64,000 nucleotides of DNA from Mycobacterium avium subsp. avium (GCF_009741445.1 NZ_CP046507.1:930001-994000), one strand, 5' to 3'; numbered from the stretch's first letter, positions 25,255 to 35,458 are shown. Notes: a model not told the origin generated them from the sequence alone. Made by a program: numbers and translations.

Positions 25255-26213
25255 TGCCCACCCCGCCGGGGATGAGGGCGATCACCGCGCCGGGCCGGCT
25301 GGCCGGCCGGCTGGTGGGCGGCGTCGGCGCCGACTGGGCGTACGCGACGGGCTGGATGGCGGTGCGGGCGATGCCGGAGTTCGCCGCCCGCAACGCCTTT
25401 GACGCCGCCGCGCGCTACGCGGCCCGCGGCGGCGGCCCCGACCAGCTGCGCAAGAACCTGGCCCGGGTGCTGCGGGTGCCGCCCACCGACGTCCCCGACG
25501 CGCTGATGCGGGCCTCGCTGGCCTCCTACGCCCGCTACTGGCGCGAGGCATTCCGGCTGCCCAGCATGGACCTGACCGAGCTGGGCCGCCGGCTACAGGA
25601 CTCGGTGCGCGGCGAGGACAACCTGGACGCCGCGCTGCGCGCGGGACGCGGCGCGGTGATCGCGTTGCCGCACAGCGGAAACTGGGACATGGCCGGCGTC
25701 TGGCTGGCCCAATCGCACGGCACCTTCACCACCGTCGCCGAACGTCTCAAACCCGAGTCGCTGTACCGGCGGTTCATCGCCTACCGCGAACGGCTCGGGT
25801 TCGAGGTGCTGCCGCTGTCCGGGGGCGAGCGGCCGCCCTTCGAGGTGCTGTGCGACCGGCTGCGGGCCAACCGGGTGGTGTGCCTGATGGCCGACCGCGA
25901 CCTGACCCGCACCGGTGTGCAGGTCGACTTCTTCGGCGAGGCCACCCGGATGCCGGCCGGGCCCGCGAAGCTGGCCATCGCGACCGGCGCGGCGCTGCTG
26001 CCGGTGCACGTGCATTTCGAGGGCGAGGGCTGGCGGTTTTTGATCTACCCGGCGCTGGACTGCAGCAGCGGCGACGTCGGCGCCATCACCCAGGTGCTGG
26101 CCGATCATTTCGAGAAGAACATCGCCGCCCACCCCGAGGATTGGCACATGATGCAGCCGCAGTGGCTGGCCGACCTCCCCGACTCCACCCGGGCCCGGTT
26201 GAGGGACAGCTGA
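25251..26213 (+). CDS. patA: phosphatidylinositol mannoside acyltransferase
   Basis: This 320-residue lysophospholipid-type acyltransferase of the HtrB/LpxL family has the HSGNWD motif (His-x4-Asp, near residue 140), a membrane-associated N-terminal amphipathic part (ADWAYATGWMAVRAM) and FFGEATRMPAGPAKLA. In mycobacteria PatA acylates the 6-position of the mannose of PIM1/PIM2 on the cytoplasmic face of the membrane. The GTG at 25251 gives a 4-bp overlap with pgsA1; an ATG at 25254 is an alternative. It overlaps pimA by one base. The order pgsA1-patA-pimA is the conserved PIM operon. Confidence 0.93.
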   Translation: MMPTPPGMRAITAPGRLAGRLVGGVGADWAYATGWMAVRAMPEFAARNAFDAAARYAARGGGPDQLRKNLARVLRVPPTDVPDALMRASLASYARYWREAFRLPSMDLTELGRRLQDSVRGEDNLDAALRAGRGAVIALPHSGNWDMAGVWLAQSHGTFTTVAERLKPESLYRRFIAYRERLGFEVLPLSGGERPPFEVLCDRLRANRVVCLMADRDLTRTGVQVDFFGEATRMPAGPAKLAIATGAALLPVHVHFEGEGWRFLIYPALDCSSGDVGAITQVLADHFEKNIAAHPEDWHMMQPQWLADLPDSTRARLRDS

Positions 26214-27337
26214 TGCGGATCGGGATGGTCTGCCCCTACTCGTTCGACGTTCCGGGCGGGGTGCAGTCGCACGTCCTGCAGCTGGCCGAGGTGATGCGGC
26301 GCCGCGGGCACGACGTCAGCGTGCTGGCGCCGGCCTCGCCGCACGCCGTGCTGCCCGGCTACGTCGTCTCGGCGGGCAAGGCCGTCCCGATTCCCTACAA
26401 CGGCTCGGTGGCCCGGCTGCGGTTCGGCCCGGCCACCCACCGCAAGGTGAAAAAGTGGCTCGTGGACGGCGATTTCGACGTGCTGCACCTGCACGAGCCC
26501 AACGCGCCGAGCCTGTCGATGCTGGCGCTGAACATCGCCGAGGGGCCGATCGTGGCGACGTTTCACACCTCGACCACCAAATCGCTGACCCTGACCGTGT
26601 TCCAGGGCATCCTGCGCCCGATGCACGAGAAGATCGTCGGCCGGATCGCGGTCTCCGACCTGGCCCGGCGCTGGCAGATGGAGGCGCTGGGCACCGACGC
26701 GGTGGAGATCCCCAACGGCGTCGACGTCGCCTCGTTCGCCTCGGCGCCGCGGCTGGACGGTTACCCGCGGGCCGGCAAGACGGTGCTGTTTTTGGGGCGC
26801 TACGACGAGCCGCGCAAGGGCATGGCGGTGCTGCTCGACGCGCTGCCGCGGCTGGTCGAGCGGTTCGCCGACGTGCAGCTGCTGGTGGTCGGTCGCGGCG
26901 ACGAGGACCAATTGCGCACGCAGGCAGGCGAATTGGTGAAGCACATCCGCTTCCTCGGCCAGGTCGACGACGCCGGCAAGGCGTCGGCCATGCGCAGCGC
27001 CGACGTGTACTGCGCACCCAACCTGGGCGGGGAGAGCTTCGGCATCGTGCTGGTCGAGGCGATGGCCGCCGGCACCCCGGTGGTGGCCAGCGACCTGGAC
27101 GCCTTCCGGCGGGTGCTGCGCGACGGCGAGGTGGGCGCTCTGGTGCCCGTCGGCGACGGCGACGCGCTCGCCGATGCGCTGATCGCGGTGCTGGAGGATG
27201 ATGTGCTGCGGGACGGCTACGTGGCCGCCGGGCAGGCGGCCGTCCAGCGCTACGACTGGTCGGTGGTGGCCAGCCAGATCATGCGGGTGTACGAGACGGT
27301 CGCCGCGACGGGCGCCAAGGTTGAGGTGGCCAGTTGA
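26213..27337 (+). CDS. pimA: phosphatidylinositol alpha-mannosyltransferase
   Basis: This 374-residue GT4 glycosyltransferase has a GT-B fold. The N-terminal Rossmann half shows MRIGMVCPYSFDVPGGVQSHV and HLHEPNAPS. The C-terminal half has the donor-site GRYDEPRKGM, the GGESFGIVLVEAMAAGTPVVASD EX7E-like motif and a closing amphipathic helix. It transfers mannose from GDP-mannose to PI, the first committed step in PIM synthesis. The ATG overlaps the patA stop by one base (TGATG). The Nudix gene after it overlaps by 4 bp. Confidence 0.96.
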   Translation: MRIGMVCPYSFDVPGGVQSHVLQLAEVMRRRGHDVSVLAPASPHAVLPGYVVSAGKAVPIPYNGSVARLRFGPATHRKVKKWLVDGDFDVLHLHEPNAPSLSMLALNIAEGPIVATFHTSTTKSLTLTVFQGILRPMHEKIVGRIAVSDLARRWQMEALGTDAVEIPNGVDVASFASAPRLDGYPRAGKTVLFLGRYDEPRKGMAVLLDALPRLVERFADVQLLVVGRGDEDQLRTQAGELVKHIRFLGQVDDAGKASAMRSADVYCAPNLGGESFGIVLVEAMAAGTPVVASDLDAFRRVLRDGEVGALVPVGDGDALADALIAVLEDDVLRDGYVAAGQAAVQRYDWSVVASQIMRVYETVAATGAKVEVAS

Positions 27338-28362
27338 TGACATGGCTGATGGTCGGCATCGCGATCCTGGTCGCGGTGCTGGCGGTGGTCGGCGTCTGGG
27401 CGTATCGGACCGCCAACCGACTGGACCGGCTGCACGTGCGCTACGACCTGTCCTGGCAGGCGCTGGATGGCGCGCTGGCCCGGCGCGCGGTGGTGGCGCG
27501 CGCGGTGGCCATCGACGCCTACGGCGGTGCCTCCGAGGGGCGCCGGCTGGCGGCGCTGGCCGACGCCGCCGAGGCCGCGCCCCGGGCCGCCCGCGAGGCG
27601 CGCGAGAACGAGCTGTCGGCCGCGCTGGCCGCCGTCGACCCGGCGTCGCTGCCGGCCGGGCTGATCGCCGAGCTGGCCGACGCCGAGGCCCGGGTGCTGC
27701 TGGCCCGCCGCTTCCACAACGACGCGGTCCGCGACACCCTGGCCCTGGCCGAGCGGCGCCTGGTGCGGCTGCTGCATCTCGGTGGAACCGCCGCGCTGCC
27801 CAGCTATTTCGAGATCGTGGAGCGGCCGCACGCGCTGGCGCACGGCGATCACGGCGTGCTCAACCACCGCACCTCGGCCCGGGTGGTGCTGCTCGACGAC
27901 CGCGGCGCCGTGCTGCTGCTGCGCGGGTCGGACCCGGCGCTGGCCGGCCAGCCGGCACCGAAGTGGTGGTTCACCGTGGGCGGCGAGGTGCAGCCGGGCG
28001 AACGGCTGGCCGAGGCCGCCGCGCGGGAGCTGGCCGAGGAGACCGGCCTGCGGGTCGCGCCGTCCGAGCTGGTCGGACCGGTGTGGCGGCGCGACGAGGT
28101 GTTCGAGTTCAACGGCTCGCTGATCGACAGCGAGGAGTTCTACTTCGTCTACCGCACGCAGCGCTTCGAGCCGTCCCGGACGGGCCGAACCGAACTGGAA
28201 CGCAGCTACATCCACGGCCACCGCTGGTGTGACGCTGCCGACATCGCCCAGCTCGTCGCCGCGGGGGAGACGGTGTACCCGCTGCAGCTGTCCGGGCTGC
28301 TCACCGACGCGGCCGCGCTGGCCAGCGGCCGCACCCCCGGCCCGCTGCTGTCGATCCGCTGA
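27334..28362 (+). CDS. membrane-anchored Nudix hydrolase (Rv2609c-like)
   Basis: This 342-residue protein has an N-terminal signal-anchor helix (residues 3-24), a helical, Ala/Arg-rich region to about 150, and a Nudix domain with the box GGEVQPGERLAEAAARELAEETGL (residues about 213-236, all key Glu present). It hydrolyses nucleoside diphosphate-linked substrates. Its coupling to pimA by overlapping codons makes a role in removing GDP or sugar nucleotides in PIM synthesis plausible. The TTG at 27334 or ATG at 27337 may be the start. In M. tuberculosis this gene is followed by PPE42 and pdxH; here it is followed by pdxS. Confidence 0.85.
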   Translation: MMTWLMVGIAILVAVLAVVGVWAYRTANRLDRLHVRYDLSWQALDGALARRAVVARAVAIDAYGGASEGRRLAALADAAEAAPRAAREARENELSAALAAVDPASLPAGLIAELADAEARVLLARRFHNDAVRDTLALAERRLVRLLHLGGTAALPSYFEIVERPHALAHGDHGVLNHRTSARVVLLDDRGAVLLLRGSDPALAGQPAPKWWFTVGGEVQPGERLAEAAARELAEETGLRVAPSELVGPVWRRDEVFEFNGSLIDSEEFYFVYRTQRFEPSRTGRTELERSYIHGHRWCDAADIAQLVAAGETVYPLQLSGLLTDAAALASGRTPGPLLSIR

Positions 28363-28431
28363 CTCCGCCGGTCAACGCGGGGCCGGGTCGCCTCACTAGA
28401 CTGGGTCGACAACGTTGAAGGAGATCGAGCA

Positions 28432-29343
28432 GTGAACACCGCCCATTCACCGGACGGCAGCGGGCGAACCGGGACCGCGCGGGTCAAGCGCGGCATGGCC
28501 GAAATGCTCAAGGGCGGCGTCATCATGGACGTCGTCACCCCCGAGCAGGCCAAGATCGCCGAGGGCGCCGGCGCCGTCGCCGTGATGGCCCTCGAGCGGG
28601 TGCCCGCCGACATCCGCGCCCAGGGCGGGGTGTCGCGGATGAGCGACCCGGACATGATCGAGGGCATCATCTCCGCGGTCACCATCCCGGTGATGGCCAA
28701 GGCCCGCATCGGGCATTTCGTCGAGGCGCAGATCCTGCAGAGCCTGGGCGTGGACTACATCGACGAGTCCGAGGTGCTCACCCCCGCCGACTACACCCAC
28801 CACATCGACAAGTGGAAGTTCACCGTGCCGTTCGTGTGCGGGGCGACCAACCTGGGCGAGGCGTTAAGACGCATCAACGAGGGCGCGGCGATGATCCGCT
28901 CCAAGGGTGAGGCCGGCACCGGCGACGTCTCCAACGCCACCACCCACATGCGGGCGATCGGCGGCGAGATCCGCCGCCTGATGTCGCTGTCGGAAGACGA
29001 GTTGTATGTCGCCGCAAAGGAATTGCAGGCCCCCTACGAACTGGTCGTGGAGGTGGCCCGGGCCGGCAAGCTGCCGGTCACCCTGTTCACCGCCGGCGGC
29101 ATCGCCACCCCGGCCGACGCGGCGATGATGATGCAGCTCGGCGCCGAGGGCGTGTTCGTCGGCTCCGGCATCTTCAAGTCCGGCGACCCCGCCCAGCGCG
29201 CCGCCGCGATCGTCAAGGCCACCACCTTCTACGACGACCCCGACGTGCTGGCCAAGGTGTCACGCGGGCTGGACGAGGCGATGGTCGGCATCAACGTCGA
29301 GCAGATCGCGCAGCCCGAGCGCCTGGCGGAACGCGGCTGGTAA
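28432..29343 (+). CDS. pdxS: pyridoxal 5'-phosphate synthase, PdxS subunit
   Basis: This 303-residue (beta/alpha)8 enzyme is the synthase half of the PdxST pair. Visible are [48 protein letters not shown] and [31 protein letters not shown] with the C-terminal phosphate loop; the catalytic lysines lie in AKARIG and the second in VFVGSG. It makes PLP from ribose 5-phosphate, glyceraldehyde 3-phosphate and ammonia from PdxT. The GTG start has GAAGGAGA upstream. It is followed by tesB and pdxT on the same strand. Confidence 0.96.
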   Translation: MNTAHSPDGSGRTGTARVKRGMAEMLKGGVIMDVVTPEQAKIAEGAGAVAVMALERVPADIRAQGGVSRMSDPDMIEGIISAVTIPVMAKARIGHFVEAQILQSLGVDYIDESEVLTPADYTHHIDKWKFTVPFVCGATNLGEALRRINEGAAMIRSKGEAGTGDVSNATTHMRAIGGEIRRLMSLSEDELYVAAKELQAPYELVVEVARAGKLPVTLFTAGGIATPADAAMMMQLGAEGVFVGSGIFKSGDPAQRAAAIVKATTFYDDPDVLAKVSRGLDEAMVGINVEQIAQPERLAERGW

Positions 29344-29352
29344 GAACAATCC

Positions 29353-30189
29353 GTGTCGATCGAGCAGATCCTTGATCTCGAGCAACTCGAGGTCAACATC
29401 TACCGCGGGGGCGTCTTCAGCCCGGATTCCGGATATTTCCAGCGCACCTTCGGCGGCCATGTGGCCGGCCAGTCGCTGGTGTCGGCGGTGCGCACGGTCG
29501 ACCCGCGCTACCAGGTGCACTCGCTGCACGGGTACTTCCTGCGGCCCGGGGACGCCAAGGAGCGCACGGTGTTCATCGTCGAGCGCACCCGCGACGGCGG
29601 CTCGTTTGCCACCCGGCGGGTCAACGCCATTCAGCACGGCGAGATCATCTTCTCCATGGGCGCGTCGTTCCAGACCGACCAGGAGGGCATCCACCACCAG
29701 GACGCCATGCCGGCTGCGCCGCCCCCGGACGGCCTGCCCGGGCTGGACTCGATCAAGGTGTTCGACGACGCCGGGTTCAAGCAGTTCGAGGAGTGGGACG
29801 TCTGCATCGTGCCGCGGGAGAAGCTGCAGCTGACCCCGGGCAAGGCGTCCCAGCAGCAGGTGTGGTTCCGCCACCGCGACCCGTTGCCCGACGACCCGGT
29901 GCTGCACATCTGCGCGCTGGCCTACATGAGCGACCTGACGCTGCTGGGCTCGGCGCAGGTTACCCACCTCGACGTGCGCGAGCACCTGCAGGTGGCGTCG
30001 CTGGACCACGCCATGTGGTTCATGCGGGCGTTCCGCGCCGACGAGTGGCTGCTCTACGACCAGTCCTCGCCGTCGGCCAACGGCGGCCGCTCGCTGTGCC
30101 AGGGCAAGATCTTCACCCAGTCCGGCGAGATGGTGGCCGCGGTCATGCAGGAGGGGCTGACCCGCTTCCAGCGGGGATATCGGCAGTGA
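29353..30189 (+). CDS. tesB: acyl-CoA thioesterase II
   Basis: This 278-residue double hotdog protein of the TesB group resembles mycobacterial TesB2 (Rv2605c). The segment [18 protein letters not shown] and the second half [25 protein letters not shown] are typical. The catalytic triad residues Asp, Ser/Thr and Gln of TesB are likely in [23 protein letters not shown] and EGL. It hydrolyses long-chain acyl-CoA. It sits between pdxS and pdxT, as in M. tuberculosis, and overlaps pdxT by 4 bp, though no metabolic link to PLP synthesis is known. Confidence 0.92.
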   Translation: MSIEQILDLEQLEVNIYRGGVFSPDSGYFQRTFGGHVAGQSLVSAVRTVDPRYQVHSLHGYFLRPGDAKERTVFIVERTRDGGSFATRRVNAIQHGEIIFSMGASFQTDQEGIHHQDAMPAAPPPDGLPGLDSIKVFDDAGFKQFEEWDVCIVPREKLQLTPGKASQQQVWFRHRDPLPDDPVLHICALAYMSDLTLLGSAQVTHLDVREHLQVASLDHAMWFMRAFRADEWLLYDQSSPSANGGRSLCQGKIFTQSGEMVAAVMQEGLTRFQRGYRQ

Positions 30190-30782
30190 GCGCCCCGCGG
30201 ATCGGGGTGCTGGCGCTGCAGGGCGACACCCGCGAGCATCTGGCCGCGCTGCGCGAGGCCGGGGCCGAGTCGATGCCGGTGCGCCGGCGTGGCGAGCTCG
30301 AGGCGGTCGACGGGCTGGTCATCCCCGGCGGGGAATCGACCACCATGAGCCACCTGCTCAAAGACCTCGACCTGCTGGAGCCGCTGCGGGGGCTGCTGGC
30401 CGACGGGCTGCCCGCCTACGGCGCCTGCGCCGGGATGATCCTGCTGGCCAGCGAGATCCTGGACGCCGGCGCCGGCGGGCGGGAGGCGCTGCCGCTGCGG
30501 GCGATCGATATGACGGTGCGCCGCAATGCTTTTGGACGCCAGGTCGACTCGTTCGAGGGTGACATCGCGTTCGCGGGCCTGGACGGGCCGGTGCGCGCGG
30601 TGTTCATCCGCGCGCCCTGGGTGGAGCGCGCCGGCGACGGCGTCGAGGTGCTGGCCCGCGCCGCCGGTCACGTCGTCGCGGTGCGCCAGGGTGCCAGGCT
30701 GGCCACGGCGTTTCACCCCGAGATGACCGGCGACCGGCGCATCCACCGGCTGTTCGTCGACCTGGTCACCGGGGTGGTCTGA
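30186..30782 (+). CDS. pdxT: pyridoxal 5'-phosphate synthase glutaminase subunit PdxT
   Basis: This 198-residue class I glutaminase is the partner of PdxS. It shows [13 protein letters not shown], the GGESTTM motif, the nucleophile in [12 protein letters not shown] and the His/Glu of [11 protein letters not shown]. It frees ammonia from glutamine for PLP synthesis. Its GTG at 30186 overlaps the tesB stop by 4 bp. It ends next to a repeat that may terminate the operon before yebC. Confidence 0.95.
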   Translation: MSAPRIGVLALQGDTREHLAALREAGAESMPVRRRGELEAVDGLVIPGGESTTMSHLLKDLDLLEPLRGLLADGLPAYGACAGMILLASEILDAGAGGREALPLRAIDMTVRRNAFGRQVDSFEGDIAFAGLDGPVRAVFIRAPWVERAGDGVEVLARAAGHVVAVRQGARLATAFHPEMTGDRRIHRLFVDLVTGVV

Positions 30783-30792
30783 GCGCCGGCGG

Positions 30793-30845
30793 TCACGCTG
30801 GCGTGACGCTCGGCGACGACGGTCACGCTGGCGTGACGCTCGGCG
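30793..30845. repeat. tandem pair of palindromic repeat units, locus B
   Basis: Two perfect copies of the unit beginning TCACGCTGGCGTGACGCTCG start at 30793 and 30823, 30 bp apart, in the 134-bp gap between pdxT and yebC. Each contains the self-complementary TCACGC-TG-GCGTGA. The unit also occurs, twice, at 16698-16752. It may form stem-loops in the mRNA and stop or protect transcripts. Confidence 0.8.
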
Positions 30846-30916
30846 CTTGGCGCTTTCGGCGCCCACGTAGACTCGTCTGGCGACTTTCGACGAGATAGAA
30901 GAGGTACGACACACCG

Positions 30917-31669
30917 ATGAGCGGCCATTCCAAGTGGGCCACCACCAAGCACAAGAAGGCCGTCATCGACGCACGCCGCGGCAAGATGTTCGCCCGGCTG
31001 ATCAAGAACATCGAGGTCGCGGCCCGCGTCGGTGGCGGTGATCCGGCGGGCAACCCGACGCTCTACGACGCGATCCAGAAGGCGAAGAAGAGCTCGGTGC
31101 CCAACGAGAACATCGAGCGGGCCCGCAAGCGCGGCGCCGGCGAGGAGGCCGGCGGCGCCGACTGGCAGACCATCACCTACGAGGGGTATGCGCCCAACGG
31201 CGTGGCGGTGCTGATCGAGTGCCTGACCGACAACCGCAACCGCGCCGCCAGCGAGGTGCGGGTGGCGATGACCCGCAACGGCGGCACCATGGCCGACCCG
31301 GGTTCGGTGTCCTACCTGTTCTCCCGCAAGGGCGTCGTCACCTGTGAGAAGAACGGCCTGACCGAGGACGACATCCTGGCGGCCGTGCTGGATGCCGGCG
31401 CCGAAGAGGTCGAGGACCTCGGCGACAGCTTCGAAATCATCTGCGAGCCAACCGATCTCGTCGCGGTGCGGACGGCGCTGCAGGACGCGGGCATCGACTA
31501 CGACTCCGCCGAGGCGGGATTCCAGCCGTCCGTGACGGTGCCGCTGGACGCCGACGGCGCGCAGAAGGTGATGCGGCTGGTCGACGCGCTCGAGGACAGC
31601 GACGACGTCCAGGACGTGTGGACCAACGCCGACATTCCCGACGAGATCCTGGCCCAGATCGAGGAGTGA
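30917..31669 (+). CDS. yebC: YebC/PmpR family protein
   Basis: This 250-residue protein matches the YebC fold throughout: [37 protein letters not shown] at the start, [29 protein letters not shown] helix, then [17 protein letters not shown]. YebC proteins were called DNA-binding regulators; bacterial YebC2-type members have been linked to translation of proline-rich stretches. In mycobacteria (Rv2603c) the position is conserved here, near pdxT and ruvCAB. The gene has a GAGGT ribosome site before its ATG. It converges with the speE-type gene. Confidence 0.93.
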
Positions 31670-31679
31670 CGCAGGCCGA

Positions 31680-33251
31680 TCAGTCGTAGCCGTGCCGCAT
31701 GTCGCCGACGATGCGCGGATTGTCCAGCGTCGAGGGTTCCAGCGGTCGCGGCCCGACGTCGCCGGAGAACACCACCGCGGCCTGCAGCACCCGCTGATCG
31801 AGGAAGCGCAGTGGCGGCGCGTCGGGCGGCACCTTGGGCGCGGGCGGGGTGTCGCCGCGCTGGGCCAGCACGAAGCCCCAGTCGCCGAACGTGGGCACGT
31901 GCACGTGGTAGGGCGTGACGGCGTAGCCGGCCGCCCGGATGGTCGACACCGTGCGCCAGTACGCCGTCGGGGTGGAGAACGGGCTGCCCGCCTGCACCAC
32001 CAGCAGCCCGCCGGGCGCCAGCGCGCGGGCGGCCAGCGCGTAGAACTCGGTGGAGTACAGCCGCCCCAGCACCGGGGTGTCGGGGTCGGGCAGGTCGACG
32101 ATGACCGCGTCGAACCGATCCGGGTTCGGCCCGCGCAGCCAGGCCATCGCGTCCCCGGTCAGCACCCGCACCCGCGGGTTGTCCAGCGAACCGCCGTTGG
32201 CGGCGCGCAGCGTGGTGCGGGCGATCTCGATGACGGCGGGGTCGAGTTCGACCTGCACGATCCTGGAAATGCCGGGCTGGCGCAGTAATTCGCGCGCGGC
32301 CAGGCCGTCGCCGCCGCCGAGCACCAGCACCGACCGGGCGCCGTTGCCGAGTGCGGGGTAGACCAGGCTCTCGGTGTAGCGGTACTCGTCGCGGGTGGAG
32401 AACTGCAGCCCGCCGTCCAGGTACAGCCGGGTGTCGTCACCGCGGCGGGTCACCACGATCTCCTGGTAGGGCGTGTGCCGGTAGGCGATGATCGGGTCGG
32501 CGTAAAGCCTTTGCCTGCTGGTGGTTTCGACGTCCGCCGAGCGCAGCAGCAGGCCGGCCAGCAGCGCCAGCGCGGCGGCCAGCGCGCACAGCGCCAGCGC
32601 CAGTTGCCGCGCCGAAACCACTTGCCGCAGCAGGAAAATCGCTACCACGGCCGCCGCCGCCAGGTTGATCATGCCGGTGGCGGCCGCGCCCCGGATCATG
32701 CCCAGCTGCGGCAGCAGCAGGAACGGCCACACCAGCCCGCCGAGCAACGCGCCGAGGTAGTCGGCGGCGTTGAGGTTGGCCAGCGTGCGGCCGGCGTCGG
32801 CGGGCCCGGCCGTCCGTCCGCGCTGCAGCAGCGTCATCAGCAGCGGCACCTCGGCGCCGACCAGGCCACCGATCAGCGCCGTGCTGACCGCCAGCACCCA
32901 GGTCGACCCGACCGAGCCGTCCAGGAACGCGAACACCACGTACAGCGCGGCCGCCGACAGCCCGCCCACCACGCCCAGCAGCGCCTCGACCGCGATGAAG
33001 CCGAGCGCGGCGTGCGCCAGCAGCGGTTTGGCCAGCAGCGCGCCCACCCCCAGCGCGGCGATGTAGCCGGCCACGATCAGCGAGGTGGCGACGATGCCGC
33101 CGCCGTCCAGGCTGGCCGACAGCGTCAGCAGCGCGAGTTCGTAGATGATGCCGCAGGCCGCGCACGCCGCGACGGCGGCCAGCAGCAGCACCCGCCACCG
33201 CCCCGGCGACGGCGGCGCCGCCTCGGGCGCGCTGACCTCGACGGTGCTCAT
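31680..33251 (-). CDS. speE: membrane-spanning spermidine synthase-like protein
   Basis: This 523-residue protein has two parts. The first 240 residues form about seven membrane helices (after a short soluble tail [17 protein letters not shown]). The C-terminal 280 residues form a spermidine-synthase/methyltransferase fold with [41 protein letters not shown] and [12 protein letters not shown]. The length equals that of mycobacterial Rv2601. It may transfer aminopropyl or methyl groups at the membrane; the natural reaction is not established. It overlaps the DUF350 gene upstream by 4 bp and is the last gene of a five-gene minus-strand cluster. Confidence 0.88.
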   Translation of the reverse strand: MSTVEVSAPEAAPPSPGRWRVLLLAAVAACAACGIIYELALLTLSASLDGGGIVATSLIVAGYIAALGVGALLAKPLLAHAALGFIAVEALLGVVGGLSAAALYVVFAFLDGSVGSTWVLAVSTALIGGLVGAEVPLLMTLLQRGRTAGPADAGRTLANLNAADYLGALLGGLVWPFLLLPQLGMIRGAAATGMINLAAAAVVAIFLLRQVVSARQLALALCALAAALALLAGLLLRSADVETTSRQRLYADPIIAYRHTPYQEIVVTRRGDDTRLYLDGGLQFSTRDEYRYTESLVYPALGNGARSVLVLGGGDGLAARELLRQPGISRIVQVELDPAVIEIARTTLRAANGGSLDNPRVRVLTGDAMAWLRGPNPDRFDAVIVDLPDPDTPVLGRLYSTEFYALAARALAPGGLLVVQAGSPFSTPTAYWRTVSTIRAAGYAVTPYHVHVPTFGDWGFVLAQRGDTPPAPKVPPDAPPLRFLDQRVLQAAVVFSGDVGPRPLEPSTLDNPRIVGDMRHGYD

Positions 33252-33703
33252 GACACCGCCGCGGCGGTCACTCCTCCCACCGCGAGCAGGATCAGCGCCA
33301 CCGCGAACGATCCCGGGTGCAGCTGCGGCTCCTCGACGTGCTCGTGGAAGCTGCCCGGGATCAGCAGGTGCATCGCCAGCAGCGCCACCCCGAGCAGGAT
33401 GACGCCCATCAGCCCGTACACCGCCACCCCGACCAGGCCCTGGCCCAGCTGGCTGTAGCTGTTGGCGATGGCGGTGATGATCACCACGGTCAGCGCGATG
33501 TACATCGCGCCCGCGACGACGACGGCGTTGGGCCGGCGGTCGATGAACACCAGTTGGCGCAGCTTGCCCGGGGTCAGCAGGTCGACCGCGTAGAACCCGA
33601 CCAGCAGCACGGCCATGCCGACCGCGAAGTACAGGATGGTCGCGACCGCGCCCTTGAGGACGGGATTGAGGTCGACGGTGCCGATCTCGACGGCGAGGTA
33701 CAT
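33248..33703 (-). CDS. DUF350 family membrane protein
   Basis: This 151-residue integral membrane protein has four predicted helices in two similar halves ([24 protein letters not shown] and [32 protein letters not shown]). That is the tandem arrangement of DUF350 proteins. It belongs with the membrane spermidine-synthase-like gene and the DUF4247, DUF2617 and DUF4178 genes in a conserved actinobacterial cluster (Rv2597-Rv2601). It overlaps the next gene by 4 bp. Function unknown. Confidence 0.82.
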   Translation of the reverse strand: MYLAVEIGTVDLNPVLKGAVATILYFAVGMAVLLVGFYAVDLLTPGKLRQLVFIDRRPNAVVVAGAMYIALTVVIITAIANSYSQLGQGLVGVAVYGLMGVILLGVALLAMHLLIPGSFHEHVEEPQLHPGSFAVALILLAVGGVTAAAVS

Positions 33704-33747
33704 GGTTGTCTCCTTTGCGTTGTGGATCCGCTGCTACGGCCGGGCCG

Positions 33748-34179
33748 TCACTTGGTGCCGCCCGGCCCGCCGGGGGTGCCTCCGGCGCCGCCGGACGGCG
33801 ACCCGGGGAAGAAGCCCGGGCCGAGGAAGACGAAGGCGCCGTGGCTGTATCCGGCGCTCAGCGGCTCGACGCGAATGCTGCACGGGTAGTTGCCGTCCGG
33901 GCCGACGATCACGATGTCGTTGCTGTAGCGCAGGTATTCGGTCTTGTTGTCGTCGGCCCGCGCCGCGGGCTCGGCGTACTCGGACAGCGTGTCGGCCACC
34001 TGCTCGGGCGAGCCGGTGCACTGGTAGCGGGTGCCGTTCACGTCGCGGGCGTACTCGTGGTAGTGGCCGGCCACATAGGACGCAATGTTCTTCTGCAGCA
34101 AGATAATTCCGGTCACCAGGCACACCACCGCGGCGACGGCCAGGGCGCCGGCGATGACGAACAGGCGGTTGCGGCTCAC
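33748..34179 (-). CDS. DUF4247 family membrane-anchored protein (Rv2599-like)
   Basis: This 143-residue protein has one N-terminal helix (NRLFVIAGALAVAAVVCLVTGIILL) and an extracytoplasmic domain with a pair of cysteines (TRYQCTG and NYPCSIR). It ends in a Gly/Pro tail (PSGGAGGTPGGPGGTK). The GTG at 34179 overlaps the upstream gene's stop by 4 bp. The resulting length of 143 residues matches mycobacterial Rv2599. It is part of the speE-DUF350 cluster. No function known. Confidence 0.78.
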   Translation of the reverse strand: MSRNRLFVIAGALAVAAVVCLVTGIILLQKNIASYVAGHYHEYARDVNGTRYQCTGSPEQVADTLSEYAEPAARADDNKTEYLRYSNDIVIVGPDGNYPCSIRVEPLSAGYSHGAFVFLGPGFFPGSPSGGAGGTPGGPGGTK

Positions 34180-34679
34180 GGATGCCACCGGCTGGCGGTG
34201 CGAACGACGGTCCCGCCGCGGCCGGCGGGGCGGTCGGGATACAGGTGCCAGGTCCGCCAGCGCCAGCCGGCGCCGTCGGGCCGGGCGGCCAGCACGGTCA
34301 GCGCGGCGCCGTCGCCGGGGAAGCTGCCGCCCAGCCAGCCCGGCCGGCGCGCGCACCGGTCGCGAAGGTCGTCGGCGAGCCGGCGAAAGCTCGCCTCGTC
34401 ACGGGCGTCGGAGCGGGAGCGCAGGCGGTAGCCGGGCGCCTCGGCGCGCTCGGGCAGGTCGGCGCCGAAACTGCGTGCGGTACACGAGATTTCCTCGGAG
34501 AACGCATGCTCGACCGCGACGACGTGCGACGCGCCCAGCACCCCGAGCAACAGCGCGCCGCCGCCGGGATGGTCCAGCCGGTGGCTGACCAGCGGCGCCG
34601 GCACCGGCGCGTTGAGCGCCAGGCCCAGCTTCTCCCCGGACACGTCCGCGGGGGTCACGGCGAGCTGATGAAGGGGCAC
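34176..34679 (-). CDS. DUF2617 family protein (Rv2598-like)
   Basis: This protein of about 167 residues is soluble and shows VPLHQLAVTPADVSGEKLGLALNAPVP, LDHPGGGALLLGVLGASH and WRWRTWHLYPD. The GTG at 34679 is preceded by an AGAAGG site and leaves 19 bp to the upstream DUF4178 gene; an ATG at 34727 inside the end of that gene is another option. It overlaps the DUF4247 gene by 4 bp. It belongs to the conserved Rv2597-Rv2601 cluster. Role unknown. Confidence 0.75.
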   Translation of the reverse strand: MPLHQLAVTPADVSGEKLGLALNAPVPAPLVSHRLDHPGGGALLLGVLGASHVVAVEHAFSEEISCTARSFGADLPERAEAPGYRLRSRSDARDEASFRRLADDLRDRCARRPGWLGGSFPGDGAALTVLAARPDGAGWRWRTWHLYPDRPAGRGGTVVRTASRWHP

Positions 34680-34698
34680 CGGGTTGACCTTCTGCGCG

Positions 34699-35310
34699 TC
34701 AGGCCGAACTCGGTGGCGGCGCGGCATACACGGTGATCTCGCCGGGCGACACCGGCCTGCCCGTCGACACCTCCCAGGGCATGTCCGGGGCCCAGCGCTC
34801 GAACGACAGCAGCGCCGTCTCGTCGGCGTTGGTGCAGTCGACGAATTCCATCTCGCCGCCGGCCGGCAGCCCGGTGGTGCCCTCGGTGGTGTAGGAGGCG
34901 CGGCCGCGCTCGGACTCGTGAAACGTCACGCCGTCGACCACGTAGTTGTCGCCGGGCCGCAGCGAGAGGTCCTTGCGGGTCACCCACAGGGCCAATTGCA
35001 GCCGCCCGTCGTCTTCTTCGATGCTGAACCACAGCGGCTGGTCACCGCCTTCCAACAGGTGTTCCCACCACACGAACGGGCCCTCGCGGTAGGTGACCGA
35101 GCCGCGCACGATGTAGTCGGTGCCGCCGTAGCTGACGACGGCGCCCGGCCCGAGTTGGCGCGGACCGAACTGCGGCAGCGCGTCCGCGGCGAGCGGATCG
35201 GGCCGCCCGGCCGGGCGCGCGGGTTGCTTGGGCCGTCGCAAAGCCACCACGAGCACCACGATCGACGCGATGAACAGCACGATGGCGAGCATGACCAGCA
35301 GAGATCCCAC
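34699..35310 (-). CDS. DUF4178 family membrane-anchored protein (Rv2597-like)
   Basis: This 203-residue protein has an N-terminal helix ([21 protein letters not shown]) and a DUF4178-type beta-rich domain: [32 protein letters not shown], then [17 protein letters not shown]. The N-terminus has about 25 residues before [13 protein letters not shown]. It is the first gene of the minus-strand cluster and so the leader of a probable operon. Function is unknown, but the genes around it are always found together, which suggests one process linked to polyamine-like transfer at the membrane. Confidence 0.8.
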   Translation of the reverse strand: MGSLLVMLAIVLFIASIVVLVVALRRPKQPARPAGRPDPLAADALPQFGPRQLGPGAVVSYGGTDYIVRGSVTYREGPFVWWEHLLEGGDQPLWFSIEEDDGRLQLALWVTRKDLSLRPGDNYVVDGVTFHESERGRASYTTEGTTGLPAGGEMEFVDCTNADETALLSFERWAPDMPWEVSTGRPVSPGEITVYAAPPPSSA

Positions 35311-35458
35311 GCCAACCCCTCCGTTGCCACCTTGCTCGAGCGAACGTGGGCTAAAGCTAACAGCTTTTCGGTGGCCGCGGCGCCGTAACGTCTCGACCGG
35401 GAATCGGCGCCCGCGCCGCGTGTCCTACCCGGGCCGGTCGGCGCCGGCCGCTAGGCTA

